Shown here: piece by piece, positions 1 to 8,609 of the stretch
Layout: each line of letters starts with the position of its first letter
Position numbering within the stretch: the stretch's first letter is position 1
Source: an uncultured Modestobacter sp.
GTDB taxonomy: Bacteria > Actinomycetota > Actinomycetes > Mycobacteriales > Geodermatophilaceae
Length of the DNA stretch: 64,000 bases
Assembly: GCF_947486615.1 (NCBI RefSeq)
Contig: NZ_CANKUD010000002.1
Location: 310,001-374,000 of the forward strand
Direction of reading: 5' to 3'
Notes under the pieces: generated by a model
Database searches by the model: none
What the model was told of the DNA's origin: nothing
The model's input: only the letters and a program-made list of their open reading frames with translations
Position numbers and translations under genes: made by a program

Positions 1-1074
1 CGGCGGGTCGTAGTGCAGCACCAGCGAGACGTCGTCGACGTGGATCCCGCGGGCGGCCACGTCGGTGGCCACCAGCACCGGGCTGCGGGCGTCGGTGAAC
101 GCCTCCAGCGCGCGGCGGCGGGCCGACTGCGGCAGCCCACCGTGGATCGCCTCGGCGGAGATGCCGACGTGCTGCAGGTTGTCGGCCAGCCGGTCGGCGC
201 CGTGCTGGGTGCGCACGAAGATGATGATCCGGCCCGGGCGGGCGGCCATCGCCTCGGTGACCTTCAGCTTGTCCGGGAAGGACACGCTGTAGGCCAGGTG
301 CTCGGCCTGCGGACCGGAGTCGGCGGCCTTGACCACCTCGTGCCGGGCCGGGTCCTTGAGGTAGCGCCGGACCAGGGTGTCGACCTCGCCGTCCAGGGTG
401 GCCGAGAACAGCAGCCGCTGGGCGTCGGGGCGGGTCTGGTCGAGCAGCTCCTTGACCACCGGCAGGAAGCCGAGGTCGGACATGAAGTCGGCCTCGTCGA
501 TGATCGAGACGACCACCTCCGACAGCGTCGTCTCGCCCTGGTTGATCAGGTCCTGCAGCCGCCCGGGGGTGGCGATGAGCACGTCGACGCCGCGACGCAG
601 CTGCTGGATCTGGCGGTACATCGAGGCACCGCCGTACACGGCGGCCAGCTGGACGCCGATGGACTGGCCGAGGGGGGCCAGGTTGTCGTGCACCTGCTGG
701 GCCAGCTCGCGGGTCGGCACCAGGATCAGGCCGCGCGGCGCGCGGCGACCCTGCTGCACGTCCGCGCCGATGCGGGCCAGCAGCGGCAGGCCGAAGGCCA
801 GGGTCTTGCCCGAGCCGGTGGCCGCCTTGCCGAGCACGTCGCGCCCGGCGAGGGCGTCCGGCAGCGCGGAGGTCTGGATGGCGAACGGGTGGCGGATGCC
901 CTTGCGCTCGAGCGCGGTGACCAGCGGCTGGGGCAGGCCCAGCTGGGCGAAGGTCGGGCCGGTCGGCTCGGGGGCGACCTCGGCCGCGGGGGCCTCGATC
1001 TCGACGACGGCCTCGGGGGCGGTCGGGTCGTTCTGGGGGGTGTGCTGGGTGTCGACAGAGTCGAACGAGGACAA
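1..1074 (-). CDS. DEAD-box ATP-dependent RNA helicase (partial, C-terminus outside window)
   Basis: Unwinds RNA duplexes using ATP; proteins of this type act in ribosome assembly and cold adaptation. Visible in order: a Q-motif region (about residues 42-67), Walker A ATGSGKT (about 85-91), PTREL (motif Ia, about 120), DEAD at 193-196, SAT (about 225), and ATDVAARGI of motif V near the window edge. About 358 codons are present and the rest of helicase domain 2 and any C-terminal tail are cut off. I chose the TTG start at 1074 because GGAG lies 8 nt upstream and the protein then opens with an acidic, Glu/Pro-rich 40-residue extension before the core. The frame stays open further upstream, so the start is moderately sure. 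A long structured leader precedes it. Function is certain at family level only. Confidence 0.9.
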   Translation of the reverse strand, partial: MSSFDSVDTQHTPQNDPTAPEAVVEIEAPAAEVAPEPTGPTFAQLGLPQPLVTALERKGIRHPFAIQTSALPDALAGRDVLGKAATGSGKTLAFGLPLLARIGADVQQGRRAPRGLILVPTRELAQQVHDNLAPLGQSIGVQLAAVYGGASMYRQIQQLRRGVDVLIATPGRLQDLINQGETTLSEVVVSIIDEADFMSDLGFLPVVKELLDQTRPDAQRLLFSATLDGEVDTLVRRYLKDPARHEVVKAADSGPQAEHLAYSVSFPDKLKVTEAMAARPGRIIIFVRTQHGADRLADNLQHVGISAEAIHGGLPQSARRRALEAFTDARSPVLVATDVAARGIHVDDVSLVLHYDPP

Positions 1075-1196
1075 GCGGGAACTCCGATACAGATCGGTGC
1101 GCGTCCCGTGGTGATGCTGATCGCCGGGGTGCCCGGCGTCCACACTGGTGATCGCGGCCGTCTTCTGTGACGCGTGATCTGCACGGATGCGCTGTG

Positions 1197-1250
1197 CCCG
1201 GACAGGACCGTCCGGGAGGATGACCGGCACGCGCCGGTCACGTCAGGTTA
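1197..1250 (-). promoter_or_regulatory. Helicase promoter -10 and two leader hairpins
   Basis: On the minus strand TAACCT (1250-1245) resembles an actinobacterial -10 box. The predicted transcript then carries two perfect hairpins, with 8-bp arms at 1221-1240 and 7-bp arms at 1197-1216, and about 120 nt more before the TTG start. A long structured 5' leader is common on cold-inducible helicase mRNAs. No clear -35 box is visible. Confidence 0.4.
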
Positions 1251-1316
1251 GCAGCGCAGCGCCCGGATTGATTCCCGTGTGATCAGGCTCCCTCGCCGGA
1301 GCCCGCCGCGAGTGGG

Positions 1317-1374
1317 AGGACCCCGTCCTCCTCACCCCTCGCGAGCTCGGGGCGAGCCTCTGGACGGGGCCGCG
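1317..1374 (+). repeat. Intergenic hairpin element, copy 1 (diverged)
   Basis: A copy of the recurring GGACCCC...GGGGCCG element lies 38 bp beyond the end of the adenosine deaminase gene. Outer stem arms are CCCCGTCC and GGACGGGG; the centre contains TCGCGAGCTCGG. This is the most diverged copy and the only one in the opposite orientation to its upstream gene. Likely a transcription terminator between add and the helicase. Confidence 0.55.
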
Positions 1375-1409
1375 GGCGAGGAGGTCCGTCGACGGCTCGC
1401 CCGGGGGCG

Positions 1410-2495
1410 TCAGCGGCCCGCGCGGAGGGCGTCGTAGGCCGGGCGGACGACGTCCGTGGCGATCCGGGCGCGCACCGCGTCGTCGGCGAACCCGGCCCGC
1501 AGCGCACGCTCGGTCACGGTCTGGACGTCGTCCCAGGTCCACCCGAAGGTGCGCGCCACGTCGGTGACCTCGCTGGTCACCGACACCCCGCTCATCAGCC
1601 GGTTGTCGGTGTTCAGCGTGACAGCGAAGCCGGCCCGGTGCAGCCGGTCGACCGGGTGGTCGGCGAGCGACGGGTACGCGCCGGTCTGCACGTTGGACGA
1701 CGGCGCGACCTCCAGCACCACCTGCTCGTCGCGCACCCGCTCGGCGAGCTCCCCCAGCGGCCCGTCGACCGGCACCTCGTCGGCGATCCGCACGCCGTGG
1801 CCCAGCCGCTCGGCCCCGGCGCCGTCCAGCGCCGCGCGGATCGAGGCGATGCCGGCGGCCTCACCGGCGTGGATCGTCCGGTGCGCCTCCGCGCGGTCGA
1901 GCAGCTCGATCGCCGCCGGGACGCGGTCCGGCGGGAAGCCGTCCTCCGGCCCGGCCAGGTCGAAGCCGACCACCCCGGCGTCCCGGTGGCGCACCACCTG
2001 CTCGGCCACCTCGACCCAGCGGTCGGCCTGGCGCATCGCGCACAGCAGCGTGCCGACGACGATCGGTTGCCCGGCGGCGGCCGCCTCCCGGGAGCCCTGC
2101 GCGTACCCGTCGAGCATCGCCTCGACCACCTCGTCCAGCGACATCCCACCGGCGGTGAGCAGCTCCGGCGCCATCCGCACCTCGGCGTAGACGACGCCGT
2201 CGGCGGCCAGGTCCAGCGCACACTCCCGGGCCACCCGCTGCACCGCCTCCGGCCGCTGCATCACCCCGACCGTGTGGGCGAACGTCTCCAGGTAGCGGAC
2301 GAGCGACCCGGAGTCGGCGGACTCCCGGAACCAGCGGCCCAGCGCCGCCGGCTCGTCGGCCGGCAGCTCGCGGTAGCCGGCCTCCTCGGCCAGCTCGAGG
2401 ACCGTCTCCGGCCGCAGCCCGCCGTCCAGGTGGTCGTGCAGCAGCACCTTCGGGGCGCGGGCGATCGAGTCTGCAGTCAGCGGTGCGGCGGGCAT
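1410..2495 (-). CDS. add: Adenosine deaminase
   Basis: Hydrolyses adenosine and deoxyadenosine to inosine and deoxyinosine in the cytoplasm (purine salvage). The 361-residue length is normal for the family. The zinc-binding HDHLDG motif is at about residues 20-25, HAGEA supplies the catalytic His/Glu, LGHG follows, and NTDN near residue 270 stands where the family has its catalytic Asp pair. It lies beyond the end of a nucleoside uptake and salvage operon, separated from it by an ABC exporter pair, which fits its role. Its ATG follows a TAGCGT -10 box by 6 nt with no ribosome binding site, so the mRNA is probably leaderless. Confidence 0.93.
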   Translation of the reverse strand: MPAAPLTADSIARAPKVLLHDHLDGGLRPETVLELAEEAGYRELPADEPAALGRWFRESADSGSLVRYLETFAHTVGVMQRPEAVQRVARECALDLAADGVVYAEVRMAPELLTAGGMSLDEVVEAMLDGYAQGSREAAAAGQPIVVGTLLCAMRQADRWVEVAEQVVRHRDAGVVGFDLAGPEDGFPPDRVPAAIELLDRAEAHRTIHAGEAAGIASIRAALDGAGAERLGHGVRIADEVPVDGPLGELAERVRDEQVVLEVAPSSNVQTGAYPSLADHPVDRLHRAGFAVTLNTDNRLMSGVSVTSEVTDVARTFGWTWDDVQTVTERALRAGFADDAVRARIATDVVRPAYDALRAGR

Positions 2496-2501
2496 CCCCG
2501 C

Positions 2502-2507
2502 ACGCTA
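2502..2507 (-). promoter_or_regulatory. -10 box of add (leaderless)
   Basis: TAGCGT on the minus strand ends 6 nt before the add ATG. This spacing puts the transcription start at or next to the start codon. Confidence 0.55.
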
Positions 2508-2530
2508 CCGGCGCGCTGCGCAGCGGCTGC

Positions 2531-3346
2531 TCAGCGGTCGACGCGGTCCTGCCAGCGGAAGGTGCGGACGCACAGCAGCAGGCCGATCACGCACCAGGCG
2601 GCCAGCACCAGCGCGACCCGGCCCAGCTCCCAGCTTCCCGCGGGCTCCTGGGCGGCCAGCGCGTCGGGCAGGAAGACCGAGCGCAGGCCCTGGGCCATCC
2701 ACTTCAGCGGGAAGACCGCGGCGACCGTCTGCAGCCAGGTCGGCACCTCGCTGAACTGGAAGAACACCCCGGAGATGAACTGCAGCACCAGCGCCACCGG
2801 GGTCACCGTCGCCGACGCCGACCGGCCGTTGCGGGCCAGGCTGGAGATGGCGATGCCCAGCAGCGTGCACGCCGCCGAGCCGAGTGCGGCGACCCAGGCG
2901 AAGGTCAGCCAGCCGGTGCCCGAGGGCAGGTCGATGTCGTAGAACACCGCGCCGATCGCCAGCAGGATGACCACGATCGCCACCGTGACGACGAAGACCT
3001 GCACCACCTTGCCGACGAAGTAGGCGCTCTTGGGCATGGGCGTGCCGGCCAGGCCCTTGAGGGTGCCGTCGCTGCGCTCGGTGGCGATGCCGATCGCCAT
3101 GTTCTGCAGGCTGGCGCCGAGGATGCCGGCCGCGATCACCCCGGCCATGAAGTACTGGGTGAAGCTGACCCCGCTGCCCAGGTCGTAGTCGAGCACGGCG
3201 CCGAAGACCAGGAGCAGGATCACCGGGAAGAACAGCGTGAAGACGACGGACTCGCGCTGGCGGAAGAACTCCCTCAGCTCCACCCCGGCCCGGGTCCGGC
3301 AGACCGCGGCCACCGAGGGCAGCGACCGCTCCGTGGTGGCGGTCAT
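2531..3346 (-). CDS. ABC-2 type transporter permease (DrrB-like)
   Basis: Membrane component of an export ABC transporter. The 271 residues contain about six hydrophobic helices in the ABC-2 pattern (residues 40-60, 70-90, 115-140, 150-175, 180-200, 235-255). The conserved ABC-2 region with PLKWMAQG lies near the C-terminus. Its ATG overlaps the stop of the ATPase gene by 4 nt (ATGA), so the two are translationally coupled and should form one transporter. The substrate is not evident; relatives export drugs, lipids or polyketides. Confidence 0.88.
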   Translation of the reverse strand: MTATTERSLPSVAAVCRTRAGVELREFFRQRESVVFTLFFPVILLLVFGAVLDYDLGSGVSFTQYFMAGVIAAGILGASLQNMAIGIATERSDGTLKGLAGTPMPKSAYFVGKVVQVFVVTVAIVVILLAIGAVFYDIDLPSGTGWLTFAWVAALGSAACTLLGIAISSLARNGRSASATVTPVALVLQFISGVFFQFSEVPTWLQTVAAVFPLKWMAQGLRSVFLPDALAAQEPAGSWELGRVALVLAAWCVIGLLLCVRTFRWQDRVDR

Positions 3347-4257
3347 ACGACGGGTTCTCCGATCATGCGCAGGTAGACGTCCTCCAGGGTGGGCCGGGCG
3401 ACCGCGAGGTCGGGCACCTCCCCGGGGAACCGGGCGGCGAGCTCGGCGACGAAGGCGGTCGGGGTGCCGGTCTCGGCGGTGCGCCGGACGCCGTCCTCGC
3501 TCCAGGAGACCACCGCGGGTGCCTGCCCGCGGCCACCCAGCGCGGACGGGACGGCGACCTCGACCAGCCGGCCGCGGGTGATGACCCCGACCCGGTCGGC
3601 CAGCTCCTCGGCCTCGTCCAGGTAGTGCGTGGTGAGCAGCATCGTGGTGCCCAGGTCGCGCAGCGAGCGGATCAGCGACCAGAACTGCCGGCGGGCCTCC
3701 GGGTCGAAGCCGGTGGTCGGCTCGTCGAGGAAGAGCAGCCGGGGGCGGCCGACGATGCCCAGGGCGACGTCCAGCCGGCGGCGCTGGCCACCGGAGAGGG
3801 TGCGACCCCGGGAACCGGCCTTCTCGGTGAGGCCGACCAGCTCCAGCACCTCGGCCGGGTCCCGCGGGTCGGGGTAGTAGGCGGCCTGGGCGCGCAGCAG
3901 CTCCAGGCAGGTCAGCTGACTGTCCCCGGCGCCGGACTGGAGCACGATGCCGAGCTCGGCCTTCCAGCTCCGTCCGCCGTCCGCCGGGTCGATGCCGAGC
4001 ACCCGCACCTCGCCGCCGTCCCGCTGCCGGTAGCCCTCCAGCACCTCGACGGTGGTGGTCTTGCCGGCGCCATTGGGGCCGAGCAGGGCGAAGATCTCCC
4101 CGCGCCGGATGTCGAGGTCCAGGCCGTCGACGGCGTTGCGGTCGCCGTAGCGCTTCACCAGCCCGCGGACGCTGATCGCGGCGTCGGGGTCGGGCGGGGT
4201 CTGCTCGGCCACCGCGGCGCGACCACCCGGAGACCGGAGGAGCGAGTCCTTCTGCAC
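3343..4257 (-). CDS. ABC transporter ATP-binding protein (DrrA-like)
   Basis: ATPase partner of the ABC-2 permease downstream. It has Walker A GPNGAGKTT at about residues 59-67, a Q-loop, signature LSGGQRRRLDV, Walker B LLFLDEPTTGFD and an H-loop TTHYLDEA, followed by the short C-terminal domain typical of DrrA-type exporters. The start is uncertain. GTG at 4257 has GGAGGA about 13 nt upstream; GTG at 4212 would remove a 15-residue lead that is not part of the family core. A strong terminator hairpin after deoA separates this pair from the salvage operon, so it is probably its own transcription unit. Confidence 0.9.
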   Translation of the reverse strand: MQKDSLLRSPGGRAAVAEQTPPDPDAAISVRGLVKRYGDRNAVDGLDLDIRRGEIFALLGPNGAGKTTTVEVLEGYRQRDGGEVRVLGIDPADGGRSWKAELGIVLQSGAGDSQLTCLELLRAQAAYYPDPRDPAEVLELVGLTEKAGSRGRTLSGGQRRRLDVALGIVGRPRLLFLDEPTTGFDPEARRQFWSLIRSLRDLGTTMLLTTHYLDEAEELADRVGVITRGRLVEVAVPSALGGRGQAPAVVSWSEDGVRRTAETGTPTAFVAELAARFPGEVPDLAVARPTLEDVYLRMIGEPVV

Positions 4258-4355
4258 GAGGCGTCAGTGTCCTCCTCCGACCTGTGCCGTCGGCGGCGAC
4301 CCTCCACCGGCGCCGTCGGGGCACACCCGGCCACCGGATGCGCGCCGGGCGCGAC

Positions 4356-4393
4356 CCTGCGGGCGCACCCGGCCGGCCGGGTGCGCCCGCAGG
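4356..4393 (-). terminator. Terminator hairpin after deoA
   Basis: A perfect inverted repeat with two 17-nt arms (4356-4372 and 4377-4393) begins 8 nt after the deoA stop codon. There is no U-tract. It marks the end of the nucleoside salvage operon. Confidence 0.75.
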
Positions 4394-4400
4394 TGTACCG

Positions 4401-5684
4401 CTAGGCCGTGATCCGGTCGATCAGCAGCGAGAGCGACCGGTCGTCGGTGTCCACGCCGACGGCGCCCTCCAGCGCCTCCAACGCGCGCGGGATGCGGGCG
4501 GCGTCGTCGGTCTGCAGCTCCAGCAGCGGCTGGCCGGCGGTCACCTGCTCCCCCACCCCGGCGGTCCAGACGATCCCCGCCGCGGCGGACACCGGGTCCT
4601 CCTTGCGGGCTCGGCCGGCACCCAGCCGCCAGGCGGCGACGCCGAGGGCGTAGGCGTCCAGCCGGGTCAGCGTGCCGGTGGCCGGGGCGGTCACCACGTG
4701 GCGCTCGGTGGGCTGCGGCAGCGGCGCGTCCGGGTTGCCGCCCTGGGCACTGATCATCCGCCGCCAGACGTCCATCGCGCGGCCGTCGGCGAGGGCGTCG
4801 GCGGGGTCGACGTCGTCCCGGCCCACGCCGGCCAGCATCTCCCGGGCCAGGGCGAGGGTCAGCTCCACGACGTCGGCCGGGCCACCGCCGGCCAGCACCT
4901 CGACCGACTCGGCCACCTCGACGGCGTTGCCGGCGCTGCGGCCCAGCGGGCGGTCCATCGCGGTCACCAGGGCCACGGTGCGCACCCCGGCCGCTTCCCC
5001 GAGCCCGACCATGGTGCGGGCCAGCGTGCGGGCGTCGTCCGGGTCGCGCATGAAGGCGCCGGAGCCGGTCTTGACGTCCAGCACCAGCGCGTCGGCGCCC
5101 TCGGCGATCTTCTTGCTCATGATCGAGCTGGCGATCAGCGGGATCGACTCGACCGTGCCGGTCACGTCGCGCAGCGCGTAGAGCACCTTGTCCGCCGGGG
5201 CCAGGTCGGCGCCGGCGGCGCAGATGACCGCGCCCACCTCGCGCAGCTGCTGGAGGTAGGCCTCCTCGTGCACGTCGGCGCGCCAGCCGGGCACCGACTC
5301 CAGCTTGTCCAGCGTGCCGCCGGTGTGCCCCAGCCCGCGGCCGGACAGCTGCGGCACCGCGACCCCGCACGCCGCCACGAGCGGGGCCAGCGGCAGGGTG
5401 ATCTTGTCGCCGACGCCGCCGGTGGAGTGCTTGTCCGCGGTCGGCCGGCCCAGCGAGGAGAGGTCCTTGCGGACCCCGGAGTCGATCATCGCCTGGGTCC
5501 AGACGGCGAGCTCGTCGCCGGACATGCCGCGGAAGAACACCGCCATGAGCAGCGCGCTCATCTGCTCGTCGGGCACCACCCGGTCGGTGTAGGCGCGGAT
5601 CACCCAGCGGATCTGGTCGGCGGTGAGCGTCCGGCCGTCGCGCTTGGCGCGGATGACGTCGATCGCGTCGAACGGCTGCGTCAT
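4401..5684 (-). CDS. deoA: Thymidine phosphorylase
   Basis: Phosphorolyses thymidine and deoxyuridine to base plus 2-deoxyribose-1-phosphate (pyrimidine salvage, cytoplasm). It is 427 residues, the usual length. The glycosyltransferase-family signature STGGVGDK, which binds phosphate, is at about residues 89-96. A C-terminal lipoyl-like PYNP domain contains GQPLLELQTDD. The ATG overlaps the cytidine deaminase stop (ATGA), and the gene is the last of the bmp-ABC-cdd-deoA operon. Catabolic use of imported nucleosides is the likely role. Confidence 0.95.
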   Translation of the reverse strand: MTQPFDAIDVIRAKRDGRTLTADQIRWVIRAYTDRVVPDEQMSALLMAVFFRGMSGDELAVWTQAMIDSGVRKDLSSLGRPTADKHSTGGVGDKITLPLAPLVAACGVAVPQLSGRGLGHTGGTLDKLESVPGWRADVHEEAYLQQLREVGAVICAAGADLAPADKVLYALRDVTGTVESIPLIASSIMSKKIAEGADALVLDVKTGSGAFMRDPDDARTLARTMVGLGEAAGVRTVALVTAMDRPLGRSAGNAVEVAESVEVLAGGGPADVVELTLALAREMLAGVGRDDVDPADALADGRAMDVWRRMISAQGGNPDAPLPQPTERHVVTAPATGTLTRLDAYALGVAAWRLGAGRARKEDPVSAAAGIVWTAGVGEQVTAGQPLLELQTDDAARIPRALEALEGAVGVDTDDRSLSLLIDRITA

Positions 5685-6097
5685 GCTCCCTGCCCCCGGT
5701 CCGCTGCAGCCACCAGGTCGTCAGGACCGAAGGCGTCGGGCAGCACCTCGCTCATCGGCACGATGCCCAGTGAGACGGTCTCGATGAGCATGTCGCGGCC
5801 GCCGTGCTCCCAGAGCAGCTGCCGGCAGCGGCCACAGGGCATCAGCGGCTGCCCGTCGCCGCCGACGCAGGCCACGGCGACCAGCCGGCCGCCCCCGGTG
5901 CGGGCCAGGTCGCTGACCATGCCGCACTCGGCGCACAGCCCCAGGCCGTAGGAGGCGTTCTCCACGTTGCAGCCGGTGACCACCCGGCCGTCGTCCACCA
6001 GCCCGGCCACCCCCACGGGGAACTGCGAGTACGGCGCGTAGGCGTGGGTCATGGCCTCGCGCGCGCGGGTGCGCAGCGCGTCCCAGTCGACGTCCAT
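5681..6097 (-). CDS. cdd: Cytidine deaminase
   Basis: Deaminates cytidine and deoxycytidine to uridine and deoxyuridine. The 138 residues carry the zinc site: NVEN, then CAEC with the catalytic Glu (about residues 57-60) and PCGRC (about 93-97), as in the homotetrameric CDA family. The ATG at 6097 has GGAGAG 6 nt upstream and touches the stop codon of the upstream permease (TGATG). The gene overlaps deoA by 4 nt. Product uridines can pass to thymidine phosphorylase or the uracil pathway. Confidence 0.95.
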   Translation of the reverse strand: MDVDWDALRTRAREAMTHAYAPYSQFPVGVAGLVDDGRVVTGCNVENASYGLGLCAECGMVSDLARTGGGRLVAVACVGGDGQPLMPCGRCRQLLWEHGGRDMLIETVSLGIVPMSEVLPDAFGPDDLVAAADRGQGA

Positions 6098-7371
6098 CAG
6101 TGCTCTCCTCGTCGGTAGACCAGGCCGTCGGCCTTGGGCATCCGCAGCCGTTGCGAGGCCAGCGAGAGCACCAGCAGCGTGGTCAGGTGCGGGGTGAAGG
6201 AGACGATGCCCTCGGGCAGCTCGTCGACGGTCAGGAAGGCGGCCAGCGCGGCGGCGGCGAACGCCGCGGCGATCACCGACTGCACATACCGGCGCCGGGT
6301 GGCCTGCCAGATCGCCACACCGGCCAGCAGCACGGCGATCAGCAGCAGCAGCGCGACGACGGCGGTGGGGCTGCGCAGCTGCAGGGCGTCGGAGAACCCG
6401 AACAGCCCCGCACCCGCGGCCAGCCCGCCGGGCCGCCAGTTGCCGAAGATCAGCGCGGCCAGGCCGATGAAGCCGCGGCCGCCGGTCTGGCCCTCGCGGT
6501 AGATGTTGGCGACGAACACCAGGAACACCCCACCGAGGCCGGCGAGCGCGCCGGAGATGATCACGGCGATGTACTTGAGCCGGTAGACCGGCACGCCGAG
6601 GGAGTCCGCGGCCGCCGGGTTCTCCCCGCAGGAGCGCAGCCGCAGCCCGAACGCCGTGCGCCACAGCAGCAGGTAGGTGGCGGGCACGAGCAGCACGGCG
6701 AGCACGGTGAGCACGCCGACGCCACTGGTGAACCCGCGCAGCATGCCGGCCACGTCGGAGACCAGGAACCAGTGCTGGTCCTCCAGGTCGCCCAGCAGGT
6801 CCGGCCCCGAGGAGAGCACCGGCAGCGAGAAGCTCGGCGGCCGGTTCGACAGCGCCGGCGACTGGGTCACCCCGCCACCGGCCGGGTTGTCGCTGTACAG
6901 CAGCTCGGAGAGGAACCGGACGACGCCGCCGGCCAGGATGTTGATCGCCACACCGGAGACCACGTGGTCGACCCCGAAGGTGACCGTGGCGATGGCGTGC
7001 AGCAGGCCGCCGACCGCGCCGAAGACCGCGCCACCGATCAGCGCGCCGGCCCAGCCCCACTGGTAGCCGGCCCAGCCGGCCCCCCAGGTGCCGAGGATCA
7101 TCATCCCCTCGAGGCCGATGTTGACCACGCCGGCCCGCTCGGAGAACAGCCCGCCCAGAGCGACCAGCCCCAGCGGGACGGCCAGCAGCAACGCGGCGGA
7201 GAACGTCGAGGACGACGTCAGCGCCTGCTCCCCGGAGATGACCCGGACCGCCGAGACGAGCACGAGCAGCCCGACCAGCAGCCAGGTGATCCGGCGCGCC
7301 CGGCCGCCGCCGAGGAGCAGCTCGGTGACCGGCCCCCGGCTCGGGGCAGAGGTCGTCGTCGCGGTGCTCAC
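6097..7371 (-). CDS. Nucleoside ABC transporter permease (NupQ/YufQ-like)
   Basis: Second permease of a BMP-dependent nucleoside importer. The 424 residues hold roughly ten hydrophobic helices of the BPD_transp_2 family, with the typical NIGLEGMMILG segment and a GENPAAADSLGV loop near the middle that contacts the ATPase. It follows the other permease with a 4-nt overlap and is followed directly by cdd, so uptake and first catabolic step share one mRNA. Nucleosides are the likely substrate from family and context; a sugar cannot be excluded from sequence alone. Confidence 0.9.
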   Translation of the reverse strand: MSTATTTSAPSRGPVTELLLGGGRARRITWLLVGLLVLVSAVRVISGEQALTSSSTFSAALLLAVPLGLVALGGLFSERAGVVNIGLEGMMILGTWGAGWAGYQWGWAGALIGGAVFGAVGGLLHAIATVTFGVDHVVSGVAINILAGGVVRFLSELLYSDNPAGGGVTQSPALSNRPPSFSLPVLSSGPDLLGDLEDQHWFLVSDVAGMLRGFTSGVGVLTVLAVLLVPATYLLLWRTAFGLRLRSCGENPAAADSLGVPVYRLKYIAVIISGALAGLGGVFLVFVANIYREGQTGGRGFIGLAALIFGNWRPGGLAAGAGLFGFSDALQLRSPTAVVALLLLIAVLLAGVAIWQATRRRYVQSVIAAAFAAAALAAFLTVDELPEGIVSFTPHLTTLLVLSLASQRLRMPKADGLVYRRGEH

Positions 7372-8609
7372 TGCTGGCCTCCTCGGGTGCCGTCGGCGGC
7401 GCCGCTGCGCACGCCGGGGCCGGTGCCGGTGCCGACTGCGGCGCCCGGGTCCGGCGGCGGGCCGCCGGAACCCTGTCCGCCGTCCGTGCTGCCGTCACCG
7501 GTGGTCGGTGAGGCCGGCTGGCTGCCGCCGCGCTCGGCCTGTCGCCGGGTGATCCGGCGGGCGATCTCGTTCGCGACGACGACGGCCAGCACGATGGTGC
7601 CCTGGATGATCGTGACGACCGAGGCGGGGATGCCCTCGAACTGCAGCGGGATGGCCGCGCGGTCCAGGAAGCCGAACAGCAGCGCCCCCAGCGCGATGCC
7701 GACGGGTGAGTTCCGCCCCAGCAGCGCCACCGCGATGCCAAGGAAGCCCAGCCCGGTGGTGAACTCGGTGCCGTAGTGGTGCGAGCTGCCCAGCAGGTCG
7801 GGCAGTCCGATCAGCCCGGCGACCGCGCCGGAGATCAGCATCGTCTTGATCACCATGCCGCGGGCGTCGACGCCGCTGGCCGTCGCAGCCGAGGGCGACA
7901 TGCCGGTGGCGCGCAGGTCGAAGCCGAAGCGGGTCCGCTTGACCAGCACCGCGATCACGATCCCGGCGACGGCCGCCACGAGCAGGAAGCCGTAGAGCTC
8001 CGAGCGCGGCTCGGCCAGACCCAGCGCACCGAAGACGCCGTTGAGCCCGGGGAACCAGCCGGACTCGGGGATGTCAGCGGTGGTGATGATCGACGCGCCG
8101 GGCTCGCTGCCCCGCAGCGGCCCGGTGAGCAGGAAGGACGCCAGCCCCAGCGCGATGAAGTTCAGCATGATCGAGCTGATCACCTCGCTGACGCCGCGGG
8201 TGACCTTCAGGACCGCCACGATCCCGGCCCAGAAGGCGCCGACCAGCATCGCGACCACGATGATCAGCAGCACGTGCAGCGGGGCCGGCAGGGCGACGGC
8301 GGCACCGGCCGCGGCCGACAGGATGGTGGCGAGCCGGTACTGGCCCTCCACGCCGATGTTGAACAGCCCCATCCGGAAGGCCACCGAGACGGCGAGCCCG
8401 GCCAGGAACAGCGGCACGGCGCGGTTGAGGATCACCACCATCGCCTGGGTCTGCTGCGACGGGCTGTCCCCGAAGTCCAGCATCACCTCGACGGCGCTGA
8501 GCGGGTTCTCCCCGATCAGCACGATGACCAGCGCGGAGATGGCCAGCGCGACGACGATGGCCAGCACCGGCGCCAGCAGCGCGGTGCCCAGGCGGCGCAG
8601 GGTGCTCAC
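7368..8609 (-). CDS. Nucleoside ABC transporter permease (NupP/YufP-like)
   Basis: First permease of the importer. The 413 residues have about eight to ten membrane helices, the NIGVEGQ motif and the cytoplasmic ATGMSPSAATASGVD loop. After residue 360 it carries a Gly/Ser/Pro-rich hydrophilic tail of about 50 residues that is not usual for the family. The GTG at 8609 overlaps the ATPase stop (GTGA), showing coupling; the longer open frame upstream is shadow coding across the ATPase gene. Confidence 0.9.
   Translation of the reverse strand: MSTLRRLGTALLAPVLAIVVALAISALVIVLIGENPLSAVEVMLDFGDSPSQQTQAMVVILNRAVPLFLAGLAVSVAFRMGLFNIGVEGQYRLATILSAAAGAAVALPAPLHVLLIIVVAMLVGAFWAGIVAVLKVTRGVSEVISSIMLNFIALGLASFLLTGPLRGSEPGASIITTADIPESGWFPGLNGVFGALGLAEPRSELYGFLLVAAVAGIVIAVLVKRTRFGFDLRATGMSPSAATASGVDARGMVIKTMLISGAVAGLIGLPDLLGSSHHYGTEFTTGLGFLGIAVALLGRNSPVGIALGALLFGFLDRAAIPLQFEGIPASVVTIIQGTIVLAVVVANEIARRITRRQAERGGSQPASPTTGDGSTDGGQGSGGPPPDPGAAVGTGTGPGVRSGAADGTRGGQQ

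Noticed and set aside
1243-1542. Small ORF between the helicase and add
   Set aside because: It overlaps the add 3' end in another frame and the hairpin element, and shows no recognisable protein features.
2531-4257. ABC exporter as part of the nucleoside operon
   Set aside because: Same strand and close, but a 17-bp terminator palindrome follows deoA, and the exporter is of the DrrAB type rather than a nucleoside importer.
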